NCBI RefSeq assembly: GCF_900114005.1
Contig: NZ_FORM01000002.1
Coordinates: 496,001-560,000 of the forward strand
Length of the DNA: 64,000 nt
Direction: 5' to 3'
Source of the DNA: Olleya namhaensis
Lineage (GTDB): Bacteria; Bacteroidota; Bacteroidia; Flavobacteriales; Flavobacteriaceae
A model generated the notes under the pieces. The model worked only from the letters and a program-made list of their open reading frames with translations. It was not told the origin of the DNA and did not search any database. Each line of letters begins with the position of its first letter. Within the stretch, counting starts at the first letter, position 1. Below are positions 58,510-64,000 of the stretch, in pieces. A program made the position numbers and the translations under genes.

Positions 58510-59844
58510 ATGAAAAAAAGTTTATTCTCATTAGCTGCTTTGCTTTTAGCTGGTTTTACTGCTACCGCACAAGAAGTTAAGTACGAAGAGCTTGATTTAG
58601 ATAACGGTTTACACGTTATTTTACATCAAGACAACTCTGCTCCGGTAGTAACTGTAGGCGTTATGTATGACGTTGGTGGTAAAGATTTAGGAGGAACACC
58701 AGAAACAGGTCTAAGAACAGGTTTTGCTCATTTTTTCGAGCATCTTTTATTTGAAGGGACTCAAAATATAGACCGTGGCGAATGGTTTAAAATTGTATCT
58801 TCTAACGGAGGAAGCAATAATGCCAATACCTCTTTAGACAGAACGTATTACTACGAAGTTTTTCCATCAAACAATTTAGAGCTTGGGCTTTGGATGGAGT
58901 CAGAGCGTATGCTTCATCCTGTTATTGACCAAGTTGGTGTAGACACACAAAATGAGGTTGTAAAAGAAGAAAAAAGATTACGTTATGACAACTCTCCTTA
59001 CGGTCAGTTTTTATTTGCTGTAAGCGATAATTTATTTTCAAAACACCCTTACAAGAATAAAAATATTGGAGAAATGTCTGATTTAGACGATTCTACTTTA
59101 GAAGAGTTTAAAGCTTATTTCAAAAAATGGTACACACCAAGCAATGCTGCTTTAGTTATTGCTGGAGATATTGATGTTGCAGAAGCAACACGATTAGCTA
59201 AACTTTATTTTGAAGAGATTCCTGGCGGAGAAGTACCAGTAAGAAATTTTCAAAAAGAAGATCCTATTACTGAAGCTTTAGAAGCTACTTTTTACGATCC
59301 AAACATACAAATACCTGCTATTATTACAGGATACAGAACTCCAGGTTTTGCAGAGCGTGACTCTTATATCTTAAACATGATCTCTACATATTTAAGTGAT
59401 GGTAAATCTTCTAAACTTTACAAAAAACTAGTAGACGATAAAAAAATGGCATTACAAGCGGGTGCTATTAACATACCACAACAAGATTACAGTATTTATG
59501 CTATTTATGGTTTACCATTAGGCGAAACCTCTTTAGAAGCATTACTTGCAGAAATGGATGAAGAAGTTGTAAAGCTTCAAACTGAATTAATTTCTGAAAA
59601 AGATTTTGAAAAACTTCAAAACAAATTTGAAAACCAATTTGTTAATTCAAACTCAAGTGTACAAGGTATTGCGGCGTCATTAGCAACAAACTACATGTTA
59701 TATAAAAATACAGATTTAATTAATTCTGAAATTAATATATACAGAAATGCAACAAGAGAAGACATTCAAGAAGTTGCTAAAAAGTATTTAAACCCAAACC
59801 AACGTGTTGTTTTAGAGTACTTACCTAAAAAAGACGAAAAATAA
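58510..59844 (+). CDS. M16 (pitrilysin-type) zinc metallopeptidase, catalytic subunit
   Basis: 444 aa with a signal peptide (TATAQE, residue ~20). The inverted zinc motif HxxEH is HFFEH (residues 74-78), with a third ligand Glu expected in NEVVKEEKRL. The two M16 homologous halves are seen at ~25-230 and ~230-440. It is followed after 18 nt by a second M16 protein lacking the motif, the usual arrangement of two-subunit M16B peptidases. Probably periplasmic or surface-exposed. Confidence 0.95.
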   Translation: MKKSLFSLAALLLAGFTATAQEVKYEELDLDNGLHVILHQDNSAPVVTVGVMYDVGGKDLGGTPETGLRTGFAHFFEHLLFEGTQNIDRGEWFKIVSSNGGSNNANTSLDRTYYYEVFPSNNLELGLWMESERMLHPVIDQVGVDTQNEVVKEEKRLRYDNSPYGQFLFAVSDNLFSKHPYKNKNIGEMSDLDDSTLEEFKAYFKKWYTPSNAALVIAGDIDVAEATRLAKLYFEEIPGGEVPVRNFQKEDPITEALEATFYDPNIQIPAIITGYRTPGFAERDSYILNMISTYLSDGKSSKLYKKLVDDKKMALQAGAINIPQQDYSIYAIYGLPLGETSLEALLAEMDEEVVKLQTELISEKDFEKLQNKFENQFVNSNSSVQGIAASLATNYMLYKNTDLINSEINIYRNATREDIQEVAKKYLNPNQRVVLEYLPKKDEK

Positions 59845-59862
59845 AAAGAAATTTTAATAGAT

Positions 59863-61935
59863 ATGAAAACAAAAATAACAGCCTTATTAGCGGTATTGTT
59901 TATATCAATTTCGGCATCAGCCCAAATTGACAGATCTAAACAACCAAAACCAGGTCCAGCTCCAGCAATTACATTGGAAATACCTGGAGAATTTGAATTA
60001 AAAAATGGTCTTAAAGTATTAATAGTAGAAAACCATAAATTACCAAGAGTATCATACTCTTTAACAATAGACAACCAACCTATTACAGAAGGTGACAAAG
60101 CTGGTACATCTGCAATGTTAGGCGCTATGTTAGGTAATGGAACAACCTCTATTGCTAAAGATGCTTTTAACGAAGAAATAGACTTTTTAGGTGCTAGACT
60201 TAACTTTAGCTCTGACGGTGCTTTTGCAAGCGGTCTTTCAAAATACTCTGATCGTATTTTAGAGTTAATGGCAGATGCTGCTATAAACCCTTTATTTAAT
60301 GGTGAAGAATTTGAAAAAGAAAAAGAACGTGTTTTAGAAGGATTAAAAAGCAACGAAAAAAGTGTAGACGCTGTCGCTGGACGTGTTGGTAGTGCTTTAT
60401 CTTACGGTGTAAAACACCCTTACGGGGAATTTATCTCTGAAGAAACTGTAAACAACATTGACCTAAATAATGTGCGTGCTTTTTACCAAAAATATTTCAA
60501 CCCAAACAATGCATATTTAGTAATTGTTGGTGACGTAGATTTTAAAACAGTTGAAAAACAAGTTAAAAAATATTTCAAAAAATGGGATAAGGGTATTGAC
60601 TTTTCTACAAACTTAATAACACCAAGTCCTAATGTTGCAAACACACAAATTGACTTTGTGGATATGCCAAATGCGGTACAGTCAAACGTTGCTTTAACTA
60701 ACAATGTTGTGTTAGAAATGAATGACCCTGATTACCATGCGGTATTAATTGCAAACAAAATTTTAGGTGGTGGATTTAACAGTTACCTAAACATGAACTT
60801 ACGTGAAGCTAACGGCTGGACATACGGTGCACGTTCTAGTATTGGAACATCACGTTATGGTGCCTCTAGATTTTCTGCTAGTACAGCGGTTAGAAACATG
60901 GTTACAGACAGTACTGTAATTGAGACTTTAAAAGAAATTAAAAGAATTAAAAACGAACCAGTAACTGCAGAAGCTTTAGCAAATGCAAAAGCTAAGTACG
61001 TTGGAGATTTTGTTTTAGCTTTAGAAAGCCCTCAAACAATAGCTAGATATGCTTTAAGAATAAAGTTAAACAAATTACCTAGCGATTTTTACAAAACGTA
61101 TTTATCTAAAATAAACGCAGTTACTGTAGAAGATGTACAACGTGTAGCTAATAAATATTTCAAGCCAGAAAATGCTAGAATAATTATTGTTGGAAAAGGA
61201 AGCGAAGTAATCTCTGGATTAGAAAAAACCGGAATCCCGATTAACTATTACGACAAATACGCTAACCCAGTTGCAAAGCCAGAATTTTCTAAGCCAATAC
61301 CTGCAGGTGTTACTGCTAAAACGGTATTAAACAACTACATTACAGCAATTGGAGGTACTAACAATATCAACATGGTAAATTCTGTAAAAATGGACGGTGA
61401 TTTTGTTATCCAAGGTGCACCACCATTAACTGTAGAGTTAAAGAAAACTAAAGACAATAAAGAGTCTATGGAAGTTGCTATGCAAGGTATGGTAATGATG
61501 AAGTCTAAATGGAACGGTACTGAAGGTTACAGAGAGCAACAAGGTCAAAAAATGCCTTTATCAGAAACTGAAGTATCAGACAAAAAAGCTGAAGCAGGAA
61601 TGTTCCCAGAAACTAAATACGATATGGCTAATGTAACATTAGTAAGTATTGTAGATATTGATGGTGCAGATAGCTATAAAGTAAAAGTAGTCAAAGGAGA
61701 CGATGCGTCTTACCGTTATTATGATGTTGCAACAAACTTGTTAGTTCAAGAAGAAAGCACAACTGAGGCTCAAGGTAAAGAAATGACAACAACAGTAAAG
61801 TATGATAACTATTCTGAAGTAAATGGAGTTAAATTTCCTTACGCACAGACTATCATGGCTGGACCACAAACAATGTCTATGAATATTAAAAATGTAAAAG
61901 TAAACGAAGGTGTTACAGATGCAGATTTTAACTAA
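59863..61935 (+). CDS. M16-like peptidase subunit without zinc motif, with LolA-like C-terminal extension
   Basis: 690 aa with a signal peptide (SASAQI). Residues ~40-480 are M16 halves, but no HxxEH is present where expected, so it is the non-catalytic partner. Residues ~485-690 are an added beta-rich domain (KTVLNNYITAIGGTNNI onward) that resembles the LolA/outer-membrane lipoprotein-sorting fold, as in similar Bacteroidota proteins. It forms an operon with the catalytic subunit. Confidence 0.9.
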   Translation: MKTKITALLAVLFISISASAQIDRSKQPKPGPAPAITLEIPGEFELKNGLKVLIVENHKLPRVSYSLTIDNQPITEGDKAGTSAMLGAMLGNGTTSIAKDAFNEEIDFLGARLNFSSDGAFASGLSKYSDRILELMADAAINPLFNGEEFEKEKERVLEGLKSNEKSVDAVAGRVGSALSYGVKHPYGEFISEETVNNIDLNNVRAFYQKYFNPNNAYLVIVGDVDFKTVEKQVKKYFKKWDKGIDFSTNLITPSPNVANTQIDFVDMPNAVQSNVALTNNVVLEMNDPDYHAVLIANKILGGGFNSYLNMNLREANGWTYGARSSIGTSRYGASRFSASTAVRNMVTDSTVIETLKEIKRIKNEPVTAEALANAKAKYVGDFVLALESPQTIARYALRIKLNKLPSDFYKTYLSKINAVTVEDVQRVANKYFKPENARIIIVGKGSEVISGLEKTGIPINYYDKYANPVAKPEFSKPIPAGVTAKTVLNNYITAIGGTNNINMVNSVKMDGDFVIQGAPPLTVELKKTKDNKESMEVAMQGMVMMKSKWNGTEGYREQQGQKMPLSETEVSDKKAEAGMFPETKYDMANVTLVSIVDIDGADSYKVKVVKGDDASYRYYDVATNLLVQEESTTEAQGKEMTTTVKYDNYSEVNGVKFPYAQTIMAGPQTMSMNIKNVKVNEGVTDADFN

Positions 61936-61954
61936 TATACATTACATATAATTT

Positions 61955-61988
61955 AAAAATCCGAAGCTTAAACGCTTCGGATTTTTTT
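61955..61988. terminator. Bidirectional terminator between M16 pair and EamA gene
   Basis: A 13-bp stem (61955-61967 with 61974-61986) with a 6-nt loop; it overlaps the EamA stop codon region. Confidence 0.92.
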
Positions 61989-62864
61989 TGTCTTTCTGTT
62001 AGCTAAATACACTCCAATTAAAATAATAAGTGTTCCCACACCTTGCGTCCAACTAAACGTTTCGCCATCCAACAACCCCCAAGCTAAAGCTACAATAGGC
62101 ATAATATATGTTACTGAAGATGCAAAAACAGGTGTAGACATTTGCACCAATGTATTAAATAACACCTTAGCCAAAGCCGTCCCGAAAAAAGCAAGGATAA
62201 CCACGTAACCAATTGCTTTATTAAAAACTGGGATATCAAAATTATTAAGATTAAAAAAATCAGTAAAAATCAGTACTAATAATGCAGGAATAAAAATAAC
62301 TACGTAATTACCAACCGCTATCGCCAAAGGTTTCACTTCTTGTAAATACCGTTTAATAATATTTACATTAACCGCATACATTACTGTTGATGCAATTACA
62401 AAACCAGCATACAAATAATTTTGATTAGGATTTAAATCCGCACCTTCCAAAATCAAAATAGACGTCCCAATAAAACCAATTATCACGCCAATAACCTGTC
62501 TAGTACTACTTGCTATTTTAAACACAGCAGCACCAAGCAAAACCGTATTTAATGGCACTAAACTATTCAAAACAGATACTACAGCACTATCAATTTCGGT
62601 TTCAGCTATAGCAAAGAAAAAAGCAGGAATAAACGATCCTAAAACACCGGATATCGCGACCCATTTCCAATGCTCTTTTTTAATGGTTTTTATCTTTTTA
62701 TAACCTACTACAAACAAAAACAAACCCGTAATTAAGGTCCGTAAAGCACCTAACTGATAAGCACTTAAGCCTAAAAGCGCCTTTTTAATTAAAATAAAAG
62801 AGGTACCCCAAATCAAGGACAAAACCAGTAAATACACCCATTTTTTAGAATTGTTACTCTGCAT
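61968..62864 (-). CDS. EamA/DMT-family transporter
   Basis: 298 aa with ten hydrophobic helices in two EamA repeats (repeat 1 beginning LVLSLIWGTSFILIKKAL; repeat 2 near residue 150). Members export metabolites such as amino acids or nucleotides; the substrate is unknown. Its stop lies inside the shared terminator. Confidence 0.92.
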   Translation of the reverse strand: MQSNNSKKWVYLLVLSLIWGTSFILIKKALLGLSAYQLGALRTLITGLFLFVVGYKKIKTIKKEHWKWVAISGVLGSFIPAFFFAIAETEIDSAVVSVLNSLVPLNTVLLGAAVFKIASSTRQVIGVIIGFIGTSILILEGADLNPNQNYLYAGFVIASTVMYAVNVNIIKRYLQEVKPLAIAVGNYVVIFIPALLVLIFTDFFNLNNFDIPVFNKAIGYVVILAFFGTALAKVLFNTLVQMSTPVFASSVTYIMPIVALAWGLLDGETFSWTQGVGTLIILIGVYLANRKTKKIRSV

Positions 62865-62921
62865 AGCATTGTTTTAGTGTACAAAAATCGATTTTTAAAG
62901 GCAATAAAGCATATAAATTAG

Positions 62922-62929
62922 TAGTTTTG
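62922..62929 (+). promoter_or_regulatory. -7 promoter element of the HMA lipoprotein gene
   Basis: TAGTTTTG, exact consensus, 33 nt before the ATG at 62963. Confidence 0.55.
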
Positions 62930-62962
62930 TATCTATATTATTATAAATAAATACAATACAAA

Positions 62963-63535
62963 ATGAAAATATTTAAACACATACTAGTACTAGTGTTAGT
63001 AAGCGTATTTGCAGTTAGTTGTAAAAACGATGCTAATCCAGAAGTAAAGACAGCACCAGCAGCTGCAAGCACAACAGAAGTAGCAGCAAAAAAAGCTATA
63101 AACCCTAATGCTAAATTGGCTAAAGCCGAATTTAAAATTGAAGGAATGACTTGCGCCATGGGTTGTGCAAAAACTATCGAGAAAAAAATGGCTAAAATGG
63201 AAGGTGTAAAATCTGCAACTGTAGATTTTGATCGCGAATTAGCTATGGTAGAATATGACGAAGCTATAGTAACACCAGCTGCTTTAGAAACTACAGTAAC
63301 AAGCGTAGCAGATGCTTACAAAGTAAAAGACATGCATACCGTAGATGCATTTACACCTGCTAAAAAAGAATGCACAATGAAGTGTAAAGAAGACTGTACT
63401 AAAAAAGATTGTGCTGACTGTGCTGCAAAAACTGCAGCGTGCAAATTAAAATGTGCAAACAAAACAGCTGCCGAAAAAATGGCATGTGCTAAAGATTGTA
63501 AAAAAGCATGTTGTGCAGACGTTAAAAAAGCGTAA
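62963..63535 (+). CDS. Lipoprotein with heavy-metal-associated domain and cysteine-rich tail
   Basis: 190 aa. The lipobox is AVSC (Cys20). Residues ~54-125 form a heavy-metal-associated (HMA) domain with GMTCAMGCA: the metal site is C-x-x-x-C (Cys64, Cys68) instead of CxxC. The last 55 residues contain 11 cysteines in KC/DC/AC spacing with many lysines, reminiscent of metallothioneins. It probably binds copper or another soft metal at the outer surface. The terminator follows at 63557. Confidence 0.86.
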   Translation: MKIFKHILVLVLVSVFAVSCKNDANPEVKTAPAAASTTEVAAKKAINPNAKLAKAEFKIEGMTCAMGCAKTIEKKMAKMEGVKSATVDFDRELAMVEYDEAIVTPAALETTVTSVADAYKVKDMHTVDAFTPAKKECTMKCKEDCTKKDCADCAAKTAACKLKCANKTAAEKMACAKDCKKACCADVKKA

Positions 63536-63556
63536 ACAACATCAAATCAAATAATT

Positions 63557-63588
63557 AAAAAGCATCGCACTGGCGATGCTTTTTTTTT
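63557..63588 (+). terminator. Intrinsic terminator after the HMA lipoprotein gene
   Basis: A 12-bp stem (left arm 63557-63568, right arm from 63573) with loop ACTG and a T8 tail. Confidence 0.92.
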
Positions 63589-63633
63589 GTGCCAATTTAT
63601 TTTATTATTTTTAGTGAAATAAACCTACGCCAT

Positions 63634-64000
63634 ATGCCAGAGCTTCCAGAGATCACACTAAGCCGTATCTACTTTAAAAAAACACATCAAATAAAAATAA
63701 GCTTCGAATACAGCAATACAATAATAGCTGTTTTAAGAAAAATCAAGAAAGCACATTGGAGTCAAACACTAAAAAGCTGGTATATTAAAAACAACCCCGA
63801 AAACATAAAATTATTGTTTTCAGAATTTGAAGATTTAACCGCAATAAATGCTAAAGATGTATTTGATACTAGTATGCCACTACATCAATATCCTGATAAA
63901 AGAATAAGAAAGCTAAGCAAAGACAATAGGCAGATCTTAAATGATTTTTATAAATTCTTAAAAGGAAAAAGATATAGTGTAAGTACAGTTAACACCTATA
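63634..64000 (+). CDS. Tyrosine-type recombinase/integrase, N-terminal part
   Basis: The frame is open from the ATG at 63634 to the window edge, about 122 codons. The opening MPELPEITLSRIYFKKTHQI, the AHWSQTLKSWYIKNNPENI segment and the following helical QILNDFYKFLKGKRYSVSTV region match the N-terminal and SAM-like core-binding domains of flavobacterial phage-type integrases. The catalytic R-H-R-Y domain lies beyond the window. Its presence may mark an integrative element to the right, or be a chromosomal XerD-like gene; this cannot be told. Confidence 0.8.
   Translation, partial: MPELPEITLSRIYFKKTHQIKISFEYSNTIIAVLRKIKKAHWSQTLKSWYIKNNPENIKLLFSEFEDLTAINAKDVFDTSMPLHQYPDKRIRKLSKDNRQILNDFYKFLKGKRYSVSTVNTY

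Overview
This AT-rich window is chromosomal DNA from a bacterium of the Bacteroidota, almost certainly a marine-type Flavobacteriaceae. The evidence is a type IX secretion C-terminal sorting domain, many promoters with an exact TAnnTTTG -7 element, and families typical of this phylum (DUF4286, DUF3098, DUF3127, DUF4199, DUF4301, DUF6370, HTTM). TonB-dependent uptake and Mfd, LeuRS and L21 proteins of Bacteroidota type fit the same assignment. No rRNA, tRNA, CRISPR array or prophage was seen. The window is mostly housekeeping, with several unusual islands.

Layout. 1-5.2 kb: two divergent secreted zinc metalloproteases (a truncated M12B-like one and an M43-like one). 5.3-17.1 kb: ribF, HTTM protein, serS, TPR protein, GNAT, DUF4286, rsmA, mgtE, cupin, 2-hydroxyacid dehydrogenase, DUF1801, VOC and a LEA-like repeat protein. 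Two inverted copies of a MITE-like repeat bracket serS-mgtE. 17.2-22.2 kb: an orphan ArsR regulator with a palindromic operator, a carboxypeptidase-regulatory-like protein, an OlsF-like bifunctional acyltransferase, aspartokinase and a GNAT. 22.3-26.6 kb: fbp, then a promoter-led cassette of coiled-coil protein, Roadblock-like protein, Ras-like GTPase and hybrid histidine kinase. 26.6-32.1 kb: TerB-like protein, mfd and a TlpA-like thioredoxin.

32.1-36.5 kb: a cluster of long imperfect palindromes in tandem, with a small lipoprotein gene sitting between a separated left and right arm, then leuS, which carries two in-frame insertions derived from another repeat family. 36.6-40.5 kb: ftsX, DUF3098, uppP, truB and a TonB-like protein. 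40.5-47.2 kb: thioredoxin, tag, aat, DUF3127, flavin reductase, sensor kinase, HIT, greA with a terminator-like leader hairpin, and a lipoprotein. 47.3-54.5 kb, minus strand: a TPP-riboswitch-controlled TonB-dependent receptor, arfB, DUF4301, a NadR-like kinase, a PnuC-family transporter, an MTH1187-type thiamine-binding protein, GGGP synthase and a PPTase; together these suggest thiamine acquisition. 54.6-64 kb: ahcY, DUF1569, rpmA, rplU with an HhH extension, DUF4199, an M16 protease pair, an EamA transporter, an HMA lipoprotein with a Cys-rich tail, and the start of a tyrosine recombinase cut by the window edge.

The best candidates for something undescribed are the Roadblock/GTPase/hybrid-kinase cassette, the NadR-like kinase inside a thiamine-uptake context, the in-frame repeat insertions in leuS, and the lipoprotein gene flanked by half-palindromes. 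All assignments come from reading the sequence; no database search was run.
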